A stretch of 64,000 nt of DNA, from positions 98,450 to 162,449 of the forward strand of contig NZ_FNQJ01000005.1 in NCBI RefSeq assembly GCF_900107605.1, written 5' to 3'. The notes under the pieces were generated by a model that saw nothing but the letters and a program-made list of their open reading frames with translations, was not told where the DNA came from and did no database searches. This document shows, in pieces, positions 47,449 through 56,396 of the stretch. The position numbers and the translations under genes were made by a program. Within the stretch, counting starts at the first letter, position 1. The number at the start of each line of letters is the position of its first letter. Source of the stretch: Acidovorax soli (GTDB lineage Bacteria > Pseudomonadota > Gammaproteobacteria > Burkholderiales > Burkholderiaceae_C).

Positions 47449-48618
47449 TCAGGTCAAGGCGCCTCTGGCATCAACCCTGATGATGCGTTCCACCACGCCC
47501 GTGGCCAGCCCGCCGCGTACGCCGATCAAAAAATCATGCAGGTTCACCGTGGGGTCGCAGTGCCCCGGCACCAGCCACAGCATCTGGCCCAGCGCGGGCA
47601 GCCGGGCCTGGGGGCTGTCGGCATACAGCAGGCCGTGCTCGTCGCCGCCGTTGGCATAGCGCAGGGCGCGCCCGGGCGGCAGCAGGGCCACGGTGGGCAG
47701 ACCCGAGTCGATGGCGTGGCTTTTGTGCCCCGCGTCGCACACGGCATGGCTGTCACACGCCGAGATGACCTGTGTTTTCACGAAAAGCGCCTGCTCGAAT
47801 GCGGGCTGGGCCGGCTCGCGCTCGTTGCGCGCGTAGTCGGCGTCCATGAACAGGAACGAGCCCGCCTGCAGTTCGCCATACACGCCACTGGCCGCTTCGT
47901 GCACCAGTGTGCCGGTGCCCGAGCCGGTGACCAGCGGCACCGGCAGCCCGGCGGCGGTGAGGAGGTCGCGCGTGTGGCGCGCGGCCTGCACGGCCGCCGC
48001 GATGGCATCGCGCCGCTCGGCCGCGCCGTGCAGGTGCTGGGCGCGGCCGTGGTAGGCATGCAGGCCGGCGAAGCGCAGCTGCGTGAGCCGCGCCACGGCC
48101 TGGGCCAGCGCCAGGGCCGGCTCGCCCGGTGGTACGCCGCAGCGGCCCTGGCCGACGTCGATCTCGACCAGCACGTCGATGCGCGCCTGCGGCGCTGCCT
48201 GGGCCATGGCCTCGGCCAGCCGCTGGATGCCCTCGGCGCTGTCCACCGCCAGCGCCAGGCGCCCGCCCTGGGCCTGCAGGCGTGCGGCCAGCCGCGCCAC
48301 GCGCAGCAGCTTGGGGTGGGCGATGACCTGGTTGGTGATGGTGATGTCGCGCACGCCGCCTGCGGCCAGCGCCTCGGCCTCGGCGGTCTTTTGCACGCAG
48401 GCGCCCACGGCACCGGCGCGCTGCAGCTGCAGGGCGATCTCGGCGCTCTTGTGCATCTTGGCGTGCGGGCGCCACAGCACGCGGTGCTTGCGGGCAAAGT
48501 CGGCCATGCGCGCGATGTTGCGCTCCATGGCGTCCAGGTCCACCACCAGCGCGGGCGTGTCGAGCTGGTTTACGCGCAGGCCGATGCGGGCCTCCAGCGT
48601 CTCAGGCAGTGGCTTCAT
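47449..48618 (-). CDS. D-threonine aldolase-type PLP enzyme (alanine racemase N-terminal fold)
   Basis: A 389-residue fold-type III PLP enzyme. Lys54 in RPHAKMHKS is the Schiff-base Lys; the TIM barrel runs to about 250 (HAYHGRAQH, GSGTGT) and a beta domain follows. The metal site PGHCDPTVNLHD near 365 is typical of D-threonine aldolase, D-threo-3-hydroxyaspartate dehydratase and DSD1 relatives, which use a divalent cation. The exact substrate among beta-hydroxy-D-amino acids is not decided. It overlaps the downstream phosphatase gene start region only at its own start: its ATG lies 16 nt upstream of that gene's stop. Confidence 0.88.
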   Translation of the reverse strand: MKPLPETLEARIGLRVNQLDTPALVVDLDAMERNIARMADFARKHRVLWRPHAKMHKSAEIALQLQRAGAVGACVQKTAEAEALAAGGVRDITITNQVIAHPKLLRVARLAARLQAQGGRLALAVDSAEGIQRLAEAMAQAAPQARIDVLVEIDVGQGRCGVPPGEPALALAQAVARLTQLRFAGLHAYHGRAQHLHGAAERRDAIAAAVQAARHTRDLLTAAGLPVPLVTGSGTGTLVHEAASGVYGELQAGSFLFMDADYARNEREPAQPAFEQALFVKTQVISACDSHAVCDAGHKSHAIDSGLPTVALLPPGRALRYANGGDEHGLLYADSPQARLPALGQMLWLVPGHCDPTVNLHDFLIGVRGGLATGVVERIIRVDARGALT

Positions 48619-49240
48619 CGCGGGCGGCGTGGTCGAGGTGCTGGGTGTCGGCCCAGCCGACCAGGCTCAGGCCCTGGGGCGTCCACAGCAGGCGGTTGAT
48701 GGCGGCGTTGGCCAGCTGCCAGGTGCGGGGCGCCTGGATTTCCTGGCCGGTGGCCAGGCGGTACAGCACGTCGAGCACGCCGCCGTGCGCCACCAGCACC
48801 ACCTGCTCGCCGGGGTGGCGTGCGGCCAGGCGGTGCACCGTGGCGTTGATGCGCTCGCGCAGCGCGGTCAGCGATTCGCCGCCTTCGGGCGCAAAGTGCG
48901 GGTCGCGCTTGCGCCAGCGCAAGGCCTGCTCGGGCAGCGCGGTCTCGATCTCGGCAAAGGTGCGCCCCTGCAGCGCGCCAAAGCTGCGTTCGCGCAGGGC
49001 GGTCTCGGGCGTGAGTGGCGCGCCCGTGGCATCTGCCACGGCCTGGGCCGTGGCCTGCGCACGCTGCAGATCGCTGGTGTAGATGGCGGCCAGGGGCTCG
49101 TCGGCCAGGGCCCGCGCCAGCTGCCGCGCCTGCCACAAGCCGGTGTCGTTGAGGGGGATGTCGAGATGCCCCTGGATGCGGGTGTCCACGTTCCAGGCGG
49201 TTTCGCCGTGGCGAACAGCAATGATGCGGGTGGCGTTCAT
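48602..49240 (-). CDS. histidine phosphatase family protein (phosphoglycerate mutase-like)
   Basis: A 212-residue member with the catalytic RHGETAWN at residues 9-16, the substrate-binding IYTSDLQRAQATA, acid residue in ERSFGALQG and second His in LVAHGGVLDV. It matches small cofactor-dependent phosphatases such as GpmB/CobC rather than glycolytic mutase. Substrate unknown. The ATG at 49240 gives the standard N-terminus. Its end overlaps the start of the aldolase-type gene by 17 nt, suggesting co-translation. Confidence 0.9.
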   Translation of the reverse strand: MNATRIIAVRHGETAWNVDTRIQGHLDIPLNDTGLWQARQLARALADEPLAAIYTSDLQRAQATAQAVADATGAPLTPETALRERSFGALQGRTFAEIETALPEQALRWRKRDPHFAPEGGESLTALRERINATVHRLAARHPGEQVVLVAHGGVLDVLYRLATGQEIQAPRTWQLANAAINRLLWTPQGLSLVGWADTQHLDHAARDEATA

Positions 49241-49254
49241 GGGTGCAGAGCGCC

Positions 49255-49833
49255 TCAGCGCGGTATTTCCAGGACGATGCGGCGCGGCCCGGCGGGTGGG
49301 GTGGGAAAGCCGTTCAGGGCCGCGTCGAACATGGCGGCGAACACGGCCGGGTTGTCGCTCCACACGCCCTCGTGCACGGCACGGGTTTCATACACCACGG
49401 TGCCGCTGGCCGCCTCGCGCAGGACCAGGCCGACCTCGCGCCGGTACAGCGTGGGAGGTGGAAAGCGCATCGACAGGCCGCCATGAAAACCGCGGCCACC
49501 GCCCCAGCCGCCCCAGCCCCAGCCGGGGCCATCCCAGTAGTCCGGATAGGCCTGGAGGTTGGTGCGGGCATGGACCTGCACGCGCAGGAACGGGGCGGCG
49601 CTGTCCTGGCGCAGGCCCACCTTGGCCAACGCCAGCCGGGCCTGTTCTTCCACGGCGTCCTGCTGGGCGCCCTGGGCCTGCTGCGACGGCAGGCGCTCGA
49701 ACTGGTAGGTGGGCCGCGCCGGCGCGCGGGCGAGCTGCGAGAACGACTGCACATCGCTGTCCACCAGGCGGCTGCTGGCGCAGCCGGTCAGCCACAGCGC
49801 CGCGCACAGCAGGGGCAAAGTGATCCATTTCAT
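49255..49833 (-). CDS. DUF4136 lipoprotein
   Basis: A 192-residue lipoprotein with signal and lipobox LTGC (Cys18). The mature part follows DUF4136: QSFSQLARAPARPTYQFERLPS at the N-terminus, a Gly/Trp-rich central loop (GWGWGGWGGGRGF) and LVLREAASGTVVYETRAVH near the end. Function unknown; such proteins are outer-membrane or periplasmic. It precedes the phosphatase gene by 14 nt on the same strand. Confidence 0.85.
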   Translation of the reverse strand: MKWITLPLLCAALWLTGCASSRLVDSDVQSFSQLARAPARPTYQFERLPSQQAQGAQQDAVEEQARLALAKVGLRQDSAAPFLRVQVHARTNLQAYPDYWDGPGWGWGGWGGGRGFHGGLSMRFPPPTLYRREVGLVLREAASGTVVYETRAVHEGVWSDNPAVFAAMFDAALNGFPTPPAGPRRIVLEIPR

Positions 49834-49875
49834 GGCAGCTCCTTGAAAAAAGCGCCGGCAGCGCTGCTCCGACCT

Positions 49876-50832
49876 TTACTGGATGCGCAGCACCTGCAAA
49901 CCGGGCAGGGCCGATGGCGCGGGGAATTCCTCGGCGTCAAACGCCTTGTCGCCATTCTCGTCGGCCACGCCCGTGGCGCGTGCGCCCTTGAAATCGTACA
50001 GTGCGCCGTCGAGCAGGTGGCTGGGCACCACGTTCTGCAGCGCGTTGAACATGTTCTCCACGCGGCCGGGGAAGCGCTTTTCCCAATCGCGCAGCATCTC
50101 GCCCACCTGCTTGCGCTGCAGGTTCTCCTGGCTGCCGCACAGGTTGCACGGGATGATGGGGAAGTTGCGGTGCTGCGCCCAGCGTGCCGTGTCCTTCTCG
50201 GCCACGAAGGCCAGCGGGCGGATCACCACATGGCGGCCGTCGTCGCTGACCAGCTTCGGCGGCATGCTCTTCATCTTGCCGCCGAAGAACATGTTGAGCA
50301 GCAGCGTCTGCAGGATGTCGTCGCGGTGGTGGCCCAGGGCGATCTTGGTGCAGCCCAGTTCGTCGGCCACGCGGTACAGAATGCCCCGGCGCAGGCGGCT
50401 GCACAGGCTGCAGGTGGTCTTGCCCTCGGGGATCAGGCGCTTGACGATGCTGTAGGTGTCCTCGTTCTCGATGTGAAACGGCATGCCGGTGCTCTTCAGA
50501 TAATCGGGCAGCACATGCTCGGGAAAGCCGGGCTGCTTCTGGTCGAGGTTGACGGCGACCAGGTCGAAATGGATGGGCGCGCGGGCCTTGAGCTTGAGCA
50601 GGATGTCGAGCAGCGCATAGCTGTCCTTGCCGCCCGACATGCAGACCATGACCTTGTCGCCCTCTTCGATCATGTTGTAGTGCACGATGGCCTTGCCCAC
50701 TTCGCGGCACAGGCGTTTTTCGAGCTTGTGCGTTTCGCGCTCGATCTTGAAGTCGGCCGGCGCGCGGGCCGGTTCCGCCACCGCCGTTGCGGCTTCCTCG
50801 CCCGTCCAGGCGTTGCTGTCGATTGCATTCAT
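49876..50832 (-). CDS. ttcA: tRNA 2-thiocytidine(32) synthetase TtcA
   Basis: Adds sulfur to C32 of several tRNAs using ATP and a 4Fe-4S cluster, 318 residues. The PP-loop [13 protein letters not shown] and the two CxxC motifs TTCSLC and IPCNLC are intact, as is ALGHHRDD. The ATG at 50832 is used; an in-frame GTG 12 nt upstream is possible. It overlaps the end of folB slightly if the GTG is used, and follows it in any case without a gap. Confidence 0.95.
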   Translation of the reverse strand: MNAIDSNAWTGEEAATAVAEPARAPADFKIERETHKLEKRLCREVGKAIVHYNMIEEGDKVMVCMSGGKDSYALLDILLKLKARAPIHFDLVAVNLDQKQPGFPEHVLPDYLKSTGMPFHIENEDTYSIVKRLIPEGKTTCSLCSRLRRGILYRVADELGCTKIALGHHRDDILQTLLLNMFFGGKMKSMPPKLVSDDGRHVVIRPLAFVAEKDTARWAQHRNFPIIPCNLCGSQENLQRKQVGEMLRDWEKRFPGRVENMFNALQNVVPSHLLDGALYDFKGARATGVADENGDKAFDAEEFPAPSALPGLQVLRIQ

Positions 50833-50837
50833 TGCGT

Positions 50838-51227
50838 TCACCACTGTCCTGTTTCCATGCGGATCGCCACTTCGCAGTCGTCAAAAATTTCGAGCTTGGC
50901 GATTTTCACGCGCACGCCGCACACGCCGGGCAGCTGCATCAGCCGCTGGGCCAGCTTGCCGATCAGGCTCTCCAGCAGGTTCACATGCTCGGCCGTGCAC
51001 TCGTCGATGATGATCTGGCGCACCTTGCGGTAGTCGAGCACATGCGCGATGTCGTCGTCGTGCGGCGCCAGCGGCTGCGCGCCCAGGCTCAGCTCGGCAT
51101 CGACCTGGATGGGCTGGGGCGCGTTTTTCTCGTGCGCGAGGATGCCCAGGTTGGCATCGAAGCGCAGCCCGGTGAGGGTCAGGGTCTGGAGACCGGTGGC
51201 TTGGTTCATGGTATTGGGGCTGAGCAT
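50838..51227 (-). CDS. folB: dihydroneopterin aldolase
   Basis: A folate-pathway enzyme of 129 residues that splits dihydroneopterin to 6-hydroxymethyl-dihydropterin and glycolaldehyde. Family marks are [17 protein letters not shown] near the N-terminus, [12 protein letters not shown], the catalytic region [15 protein letters not shown] and [15 protein letters not shown]. Asn/Glu catalytic residues (HVNLLESL) are in place. It lies directly after the pteridine-reductase-like SDR gene (4 nt), so both act on pterins in one operon. Confidence 0.92.
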   Translation of the reverse strand: MLSPNTMNQATGLQTLTLTGLRFDANLGILAHEKNAPQPIQVDAELSLGAQPLAPHDDDIAHVLDYRKVRQIIIDECTAEHVNLLESLIGKLAQRLMQLPGVCGVRVKIAKLEIFDDCEVAIRMETGQW

Positions 51228-51231
51228 GCGC

Positions 51232-52017
51232 TCACATCAGGGAAAAGTCGCGCTCGAACTTCATCAGGTGCTGGCCACCGTCGACCAGCAGCGTGGTACC
51301 GGTGATCGACCGGTTTTCCAGCGCAAACCGCACGGTGGCGGCCACATCGTCGGCGGTGGACGAGCGGCCCAGCGGGCTCAGCGCGTGCAGACGGGCAAAC
51401 TTCTCGTCGCTCAGCATGTGGCTGGTGAGCGTAAGGCCAGGCGCCACGCCCACCACCCGCACGCGCGGCGCCAGCGCCAGCGCCAGCATGGTGCCGGCGG
51501 CTTCGAGCGCGGCCTTGGAGAGCGTATAGCTCAGGAAATCGGGGTTCTGGTTCCAGAGCTTCTGGTCCAGCAGGTTGACCACGGCGCCGTGCGCGTCGGC
51601 CTCGCCCGCAGCGGCGCGGTCCTGCAGATGCCGGTGCAGGGCCTGGGCCAGCACGATGGGCGCGCCGGTGTTGCTGCGCAGGTGCTGCTCCAGCGCGGCA
51701 AAACCGAAGGTCTGGGCATCGTCGTGCTCGAACAGCGAGGCACTGTTGACCACTGCATCCACGCTGCCAAAGTGGTTGATCACCCGGGGCAGCAGGGCGC
51801 GCACCGCGGCCTCGTCAGAGAAATCCGCATCAAAATGGGCGCTGGTACCTGCCAGTTCTGCGCAAGCAGCTGCGGTATCGATAGCGTCCTGGGCCGACGC
51901 GCGGTAGTGCACCGCCACCTGCCAGCCGCCAGCCGCCAGCGCCAGCGCAATGCTGCGGCCCAGGCGCCGGGCGGCGCCCGTCACCAGAACCGTGCGCGGT
52001 CGGGGAGAAATGGACAT
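51232..52017 (-). CDS. SDR oxidoreductase, pteridine reductase-like (FolM)
   Basis: A 261-residue short-chain dehydrogenase. TGAARRLGRSIAL is the nucleotide site with the Arg typical of NADPH-dependent pteridine reductases, followed by VNSASLFEHD, YTLSK with the catalytic Tyr-Lys and VAPGLTLTSHM. The adjacent folB supports a role in dihydro- to tetrahydro-pterin or folate reduction. The ATG at 52017 lies only 10 nt from the divergent MidA start at 52028. Confidence 0.85.
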   Translation of the reverse strand: MSISPRPRTVLVTGAARRLGRSIALALAAGGWQVAVHYRASAQDAIDTAAACAELAGTSAHFDADFSDEAAVRALLPRVINHFGSVDAVVNSASLFEHDDAQTFGFAALEQHLRSNTGAPIVLAQALHRHLQDRAAAGEADAHGAVVNLLDQKLWNQNPDFLSYTLSKAALEAAGTMLALALAPRVRVVGVAPGLTLTSHMLSDEKFARLHALSPLGRSSTADDVAATVRFALENRSITGTTLLVDGGQHLMKFERDFSLM

Positions 52018-52023
52018 GTGGGG

Positions 52024-52029
52024 GACAAT
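52024..52029 (+). promoter_or_regulatory. -10-like hexamer before the MidA-type gene
   Basis: GACAAT is followed by 7 nt and a GTG (52037) in frame with the product. If used as -10, the upstream ATG at 52028, which overlaps it, would not be transcribed. Confidence 0.35.
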
Positions 52030-53146
52030 GCGGGCCGTGACAAAAACACCCGACAGTTTAACGACCGCCCTGCAAACCCACATCGCCCAGGCCATTGCCG
52101 CCGCGGGCGGCTGGATCGGGTTCGACCGCTTCATGGCGCTGGCCCTCTACACCCCCGGCCTGGGCTATTACGCCAACGATTCCACCAAATTCGGCGCCAT
52201 GCCCGGGTCGGGCAGCGACTTCGTGACCGCACCCGAGATGACGCCGCTGTTCGGCCAGACGCTGGCCGTGCAGGTGGGCGAGGCCCTGGCGCACACTGGC
52301 ACCCACGAGGTCTGGGAGTTCGGCGCGGGTTCGGGCGCACTGGCGCTGCAGCTGCTCGACACGCTGGGCGACCAGGTGCAGCGCTACACCATCGTCGACC
52401 TGTCGGGCAGCCTGCGCGCGCGCCAGCAGGCCAAACTGGTGGCCCATGCGCACAAGCTGCGCTGGGTGGATGCGCTGCCCGAACAATTCAGCGGCGTGGT
52501 GGTGGGCAACGAGGTGCTCGACGCCATGCCCGTGCAATTGCTGGCCCGCCACGGCGGACAAGAGAGCGGGCGGTGGCACGAGCGCGGCGTGGTGGTGGCC
52601 GAGGACGGCAGTTTTGCCTGGGCCGACCGCCCCACCGACCTGCGCCCGCCCATAGCCATCGAAGGCCCGCAGGACTACCTGACCGAGATCCACGCCCAGG
52701 GCGAAGCCTTCATCCGCACCCTGGCCGACCGGCTGGAGCGCGGCGCCATCTTCCTGCTGGACTATGGTTTTGGCGAGGGCGAGTACTACCACCCCCAGCG
52801 CCACATGGGCACCGTGATGTGCCACCAGGGCCATCTGGCCGACTGCGACCCGCTGGTGGCCGTGGGCCTGAAGGACATCACTGCCCATGTCAATTTCACC
52901 GCCATGGCGCTGGCGGCGCAGGAGGCAGGGCTCGACGTGCTGGGCTACACCACGCAGGCGCACTTTCTGATCAACTGCGGTTTGCTGCCGAAAATGGAGC
53001 TTTTGCCGCAATCAGAACGTGCACTGGCGGCCAAATTGATCATGGAACACGAGATGGGCGAGCTGTTCAAGGTGCTGGCGCTCGGCAAGGGCGAGCCGTG
53101 GGAGCCGCTGGGCTTTGCGCGCGGCGACCGCTCGCACAGGCTATGA
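52028..53146 (+). CDS. SAM-dependent methyltransferase, MidA/NDUFAF7 family (COG1565)
   Basis: A 372-residue protein of the family that methylates an Arg in a complex I subunit in eukaryotes; the bacterial target is unproven. Motifs are GWIGFDRFMALALYTPGLGYYA, GSDFVTAPEM, the SAM site WEFGAGSGALA, VGNEVLDAMPV and LLDYGFGEGEYYHPQR. The start is either the ATG at 52028 or the GTG at 52037. It is divergent from the SDR gene and followed by a DUF2905 gene at 13 nt, probably one operon. Confidence 0.88.
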   Translation: MRAVTKTPDSLTTALQTHIAQAIAAAGGWIGFDRFMALALYTPGLGYYANDSTKFGAMPGSGSDFVTAPEMTPLFGQTLAVQVGEALAHTGTHEVWEFGAGSGALALQLLDTLGDQVQRYTIVDLSGSLRARQQAKLVAHAHKLRWVDALPEQFSGVVVGNEVLDAMPVQLLARHGGQESGRWHERGVVVAEDGSFAWADRPTDLRPPIAIEGPQDYLTEIHAQGEAFIRTLADRLERGAIFLLDYGFGEGEYYHPQRHMGTVMCHQGHLADCDPLVAVGLKDITAHVNFTAMALAAQEAGLDVLGYTTQAHFLINCGLLPKMELLPQSERALAAKLIMEHEMGELFKVLALGKGEPWEPLGFARGDRSHRL

Positions 53147-53159
53147 AGCAGGCCTTGCC

Positions 53160-53354
53160 ATGATCCGCTGGCTTATCGTTGTCTTCCTGGCGCTGGTGTT
53201 CATCAACGGCCTCTCGCCCTGGCTACAGCGCATGGGGCTGGGCCGGCTGCCGGGCGATTTTCGCTTCCGGCTGTTCGGGCGCGACTGGTTCATTCCGCTG
53301 GCCAGCACGGTGCTGCTGAGTTTTGTGCTCAGCCTGGCGGTGAAGTGGCTTTGA
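53160..53354 (+). CDS. DUF2905 small membrane protein
   Basis: A 64-residue protein with two hydrophobic segments (about 3-20 and 42-62) around the family centre GRLPGDFRF and RDWFIPLAST. DUF2905 members are small inner-membrane proteins of unknown role, often encoded near translation or redox genes. Located between the MidA-type gene and trxC on the same strand. The ATG at 53160 overlaps nothing. Confidence 0.8.
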   Translation: MIRWLIVVFLALVFINGLSPWLQRMGLGRLPGDFRFRLFGRDWFIPLASTVLLSFVLSLAVKWL

Positions 53355-53430
53355 AGCGCAACTTTGCTGCGCCTTGAATTTCGCGGCCTGTGGCCCGATG
53401 TCCCAAAGACACTGCCCTGAAAGCCCCGCC

Positions 53431-53868
53431 ATGACCGAAGCACTGCACATCGTCTGCCCCCATTGCCACACCACCAACCGCGTTCAGCAGGCCCAACTGG
53501 CCAGCGCGCCCGATTGCGGCAGTTGCCACCAGCCGCTGTTCACGGGTGCGCCGCTGGCGCTCGATGCGGCCAGCTTTGCCAAGCATGTGCAGCGCAGCCA
53601 TATCCCGGTGCTGGTCGATTTCTGGGCGCCCTGGTGCGGCCCCTGCCGCCAGATGGCTCCGGCGTTTGCCCAGGCCACCCGCGAGCTGGAACCCCAGGTG
53701 CGCCTGGCCAAGCTCGACACCGAGGCGCATCCGCAGGTGGCCGCGCCCTACAACATCCGCAGCATTCCGACCATGGTGCTGTTCCAGGGCGGGCGCGAGC
53801 TGGCGCGCATTTCGGGCGCGCTGGGCGCGGCCGACATCGTGCGCTGGGTGCGTTCGGTGCAGGCCTGA
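53431..53868 (+). CDS. trxC: thioredoxin 2 (TrxC)
   Basis: A 145-residue thioredoxin with an N-terminal zinc finger of two CxxC motifs (Cys9/12 and Cys29/32) and the active site WCGPC (Cys69, Cys72). The cis-Pro loop is IRSIPTMVLF. The zinc-finger form responds to oxidative conditions in other bacteria. Its stop abuts the stop of the convergent cca gene in TGATCA. Confidence 0.95.
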   Translation: MTEALHIVCPHCHTTNRVQQAQLASAPDCGSCHQPLFTGAPLALDAASFAKHVQRSHIPVLVDFWAPWCGPCRQMAPAFAQATRELEPQVRLAKLDTEAHPQVAAPYNIRSIPTMVLFQGGRELARISGALGAADIVRWVRSVQA

Positions 53869-55125
53869 TCAGGCGCTGGGCACCGGCACCAGCCCTGGCC
53901 AGGCCGCCACGGCCTGCACGCGTGCAGCGTGGATCATTTCACCCACTTTTTGCCCTGTAACGCCCGATTCTGCAGCGCGGGCCGCTACCACACTGGTAGC
54001 AACCGACTGCACCGCAAGCAGCGCCTCGCGCAGCCGCTGGCGCTGCGGGTAGGGCGCTTCTTCAAACCCCAGGCGCCCGCGCGCATCGCATTCGCAGGCC
54101 AGCAGGATGTCGTCAAAGCGGGCCGGCTTGCGGATGCCGTCGCAGCGCTCGATCAGGCGCACCAGGGCGGCCGCACCCAGGTCCCCGCTGCGGTGGATGT
54201 TGCCGTGCTCACGCGCCACCACGTCGGCCGTTTCGCGGCATTCGGTGGGTACGCGCAGGCGCTCGCACAGGCCTTGGAGGAGTTTTGCGCTGCGCTGCTC
54301 GTGGCCGATGTGGCGCGGCAGCATGTCGGCCGGCGTGGTGCCCTTGCCCAGGTCGTGCACCAGGCAGGCAAAGCGCACGGTGAGCGGCGCCTGCAGCCGC
54401 GCCGCCATGTCCAGCACCATCATCAGGTGCACGCCGGTGTCCACCTCGGGGTGGTATTCGGCCCGCTGGGGAACGCCCCACAGGCGGTCCACCTCGGGCA
54501 GCACCACGGCGAGGGCGCCGCAGGCGCGCAGCACCTCGAACATGCGCGAGGGCTGTTCTTCCGTCAGCCCGCGCGAGAGCTCCTGCCAAACGCGCTCGGC
54601 CACCAGGTGGTCTGCCTCGCCGTGCGCCACCATGGAGCGCATCAACGCCATGGTTTCGGGCGCCACGGAAAAATCGGTGAAGCGGGCCGCGAAGCGCGCC
54701 ACGCGCAGGATGCGCACCGGGTCGTCGTGGAAGGCGTCGGTCACATGGCGCAGCACGCGCTGTTCCAGGTCGCGGGCGCCCCCATAGGGATCAAACAGCG
54801 CTTCAGCGCTTGAGCCATCTGTGCTGCTCGCGATCGCATTGATCGTGAGGTCGCGGCGCGAGAGGTCTTCCTCCAGCGTCACATCGGGCGAGCTTTGCAC
54901 CACGAAGCCGCGGTAGCCGCGCCCGCTCTTGCGCTCGGTGCGCGCCAGCGCGTATTCCTCGCGCGTCTCGGGGTGCAGGAAGACGGGGAAGTCGCGCCCC
55001 ACGGGCAGGTAGCCCAGGTCGATCATCTGCCGGGGCGTGGCGCCCACCACCACCCAGTCGTGGTCGTTCACGGGCCGGCCCAGCAGCTTGTCGCGGACGG
55101 CACCGCCCACCATGTAGATTTGCAT
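53869..55125 (-). CDS. cca: CCA tRNA nucleotidyltransferase (multifunctional, with HD domain)
   Basis: Adds or repairs the 3'-CCA end of tRNAs, 418 residues. Class II nucleotidyltransferase signature [23 protein letters not shown], the [10 protein letters not shown] region, and ERxxxE-like [10 protein letters not shown]. The C-terminal HD domain ([10 protein letters not shown]) gives phosphatase/phosphodiesterase activity, the E. coli-type form. The ATG at 55125 is preceded by TAAACT and 6 nt. Confidence 0.95.
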   Translation of the reverse strand: MQIYMVGGAVRDKLLGRPVNDHDWVVVGATPRQMIDLGYLPVGRDFPVFLHPETREEYALARTERKSGRGYRGFVVQSSPDVTLEEDLSRRDLTINAIASSTDGSSAEALFDPYGGARDLEQRVLRHVTDAFHDDPVRILRVARFAARFTDFSVAPETMALMRSMVAHGEADHLVAERVWQELSRGLTEEQPSRMFEVLRACGALAVVLPEVDRLWGVPQRAEYHPEVDTGVHLMMVLDMAARLQAPLTVRFACLVHDLGKGTTPADMLPRHIGHEQRSAKLLQGLCERLRVPTECRETADVVAREHGNIHRSGDLGAAALVRLIERCDGIRKPARFDDILLACECDARGRLGFEEAPYPQRQRLREALLAVQSVATSVVAARAAESGVTGQKVGEMIHAARVQAVAAWPGLVPVPSA

Positions 55126-55131
55126 CGGCGT

Positions 55132-55137
55132 AGTTTA
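55132..55137 (-). promoter_or_regulatory. -10-like hexamer 6 nt before cca
   Basis: TAAACT, then ACGCCG, then ATG on the minus strand. Confidence 0.3.
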
Positions 55138-55170
55138 GGACCTGCCCCCGGCCGTATATTCCAGCCCACC

Positions 55171-55626
55171 ATGTCCCTTGCGTCCGACCTCACCATTGCC
55201 CAGCTCAACCCCGACGGCAGCGTGCCCGTGCCCGCTGCGCCCGATGCCGCCGCCAACGCGGCCGCCGCCGCCCTGCAGCGCGAGGCGCAGTTCGAAACCC
55301 TCAAGGCCAAGGTGGACGACCTGCAGGAGATCCTGGCCAAGCCGCTCAGCGAAATCCTGGCCGACCGTGACAAGTTCAAGGAGGCCGCGGCCGCCTGGGA
55401 CGCCTTCGGTGCCATGTGGATGCTGTCGCAGCGCGCCATGAAGCGCGTGGCGCTGGACCTGGCCGCGCAGCAGGGCGTGGGCGAAGAGGAAGTGGTGGCG
55501 CGCGCGCTGGCCTGTGCCAACGCGGTGCTCAACGCGGAAGAGGAAGACCTGGGCGGCACGATGGCCCCGGCCCAGCTGGCGCACATCGCGCGGCACAGGC
55601 TGTTTTTGCGCAAGCAGTTCCGATAA
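55171..55626 (+). CDS. conserved hypothetical, helical
   Basis: A 151-residue protein of unknown family. The first 45 residues are Ala/Pro-rich; the rest is predicted helical with the charged segment FETLKAKVDDLQEILAKPLSEILADRDKFKEA and a C-terminal basic end RHRLFLRKQFR. No signal peptide or membrane segment is seen. TATATT stands 10 nt before the ATG. It is divergent from cca (45 nt) and convergent with the GST gene. Confidence 0.65.
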   Translation: MSLASDLTIAQLNPDGSVPVPAAPDAAANAAAAALQREAQFETLKAKVDDLQEILAKPLSEILADRDKFKEAAAAWDAFGAMWMLSQRAMKRVALDLAAQQGVGEEEVVARALACANAVLNAEEEDLGGTMAPAQLAHIARHRLFLRKQFR

Positions 55627-55634
55627 CGGGCCCG

Positions 55635-56318
55635 TCAGCGCCGCAACCGGTAGGGTTCTTCAAAATCCAGAAAGTCCTTCTCGGCCAGGGCCTCGTCAAT
55701 CCACACCTTCACGCCGGGCAACTCGCGCACCCGTTGCACATAGGCGGCGATGTGCGGCGGCACCGGCAGGCCGTAGGTGGCCAGGCGCATGCACACCGGG
55801 GCGTAGAAAGCGTCGGCGATGGTGAACTGGCCGAACAGCATCGGCCCGCCATATTGCGCGAGCAGGCCGGTCCACATCTCGACCAGGCGCTGCACGTCGG
55901 CGCGCACGGCCGCCTTGTCGCGCCAGAGCAGGGCGCCGGTGTCGGGCAAGCTGGCCTCGATGTTCATCGGGCAGGCGCCGCGCAGGGCGGTGAAGCCGCT
56001 GTGCATCTCGGCGCAGACGCTGCGGGCGCGGGCGCGGGCCGCCTTGTCCTGGGGCCAGAGCTGCTTTTCGGGGTAGGTTTCGGCCAGGTACTCGGCAATG
56101 GCCAGCGTGTCCCACACCACCAGATCGCCATCGACCAGCACCGGCACCTTGCCGGTGGGGCTGACAGTGCCGACGGTGCGCTTGAACTCCGAGCCGGCCT
56201 CGAAGCTGTCGAAGCGCACGCGCACTTCCTCGAACACAATGCCCGCCTGGCGCAGCAGCACCCAGGGGCGCATGGACCAGGACGAGTAGTTCTTGTTGCC
56301 GATGTAGAGCTGGATCAT
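55635..56318 (-). CDS. glutathione S-transferase family protein
   Basis: A 227-residue GST: thioredoxin-like N-domain (about 1-80) with the Ser-rich start YIGNKNYSSWSMRPWVLL and the glutathione-binding GKVPVLVDGDLVVWDTLAIAEYL, then a helical C-domain. The catalytic Ser is likely near residue 9-11. Substrate class unknown. AAAGGTG precedes the ATG at 56318. Confidence 0.92.
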   Translation of the reverse strand: MIQLYIGNKNYSSWSMRPWVLLRQAGIVFEEVRVRFDSFEAGSEFKRTVGTVSPTGKVPVLVDGDLVVWDTLAIAEYLAETYPEKQLWPQDKAARARARSVCAEMHSGFTALRGACPMNIEASLPDTGALLWRDKAAVRADVQRLVEMWTGLLAQYGGPMLFGQFTIADAFYAPVCMRLATYGLPVPPHIAAYVQRVRELPGVKVWIDEALAEKDFLDFEEPYRLRR

Positions 56319-56396
56319 GGTGCACCTTTCTTTTGAAACTGAAGCGCCGTCACCTGTCAGAAGGCCGCAGAGCAGGCCACATCAGGGATGTGTTCC

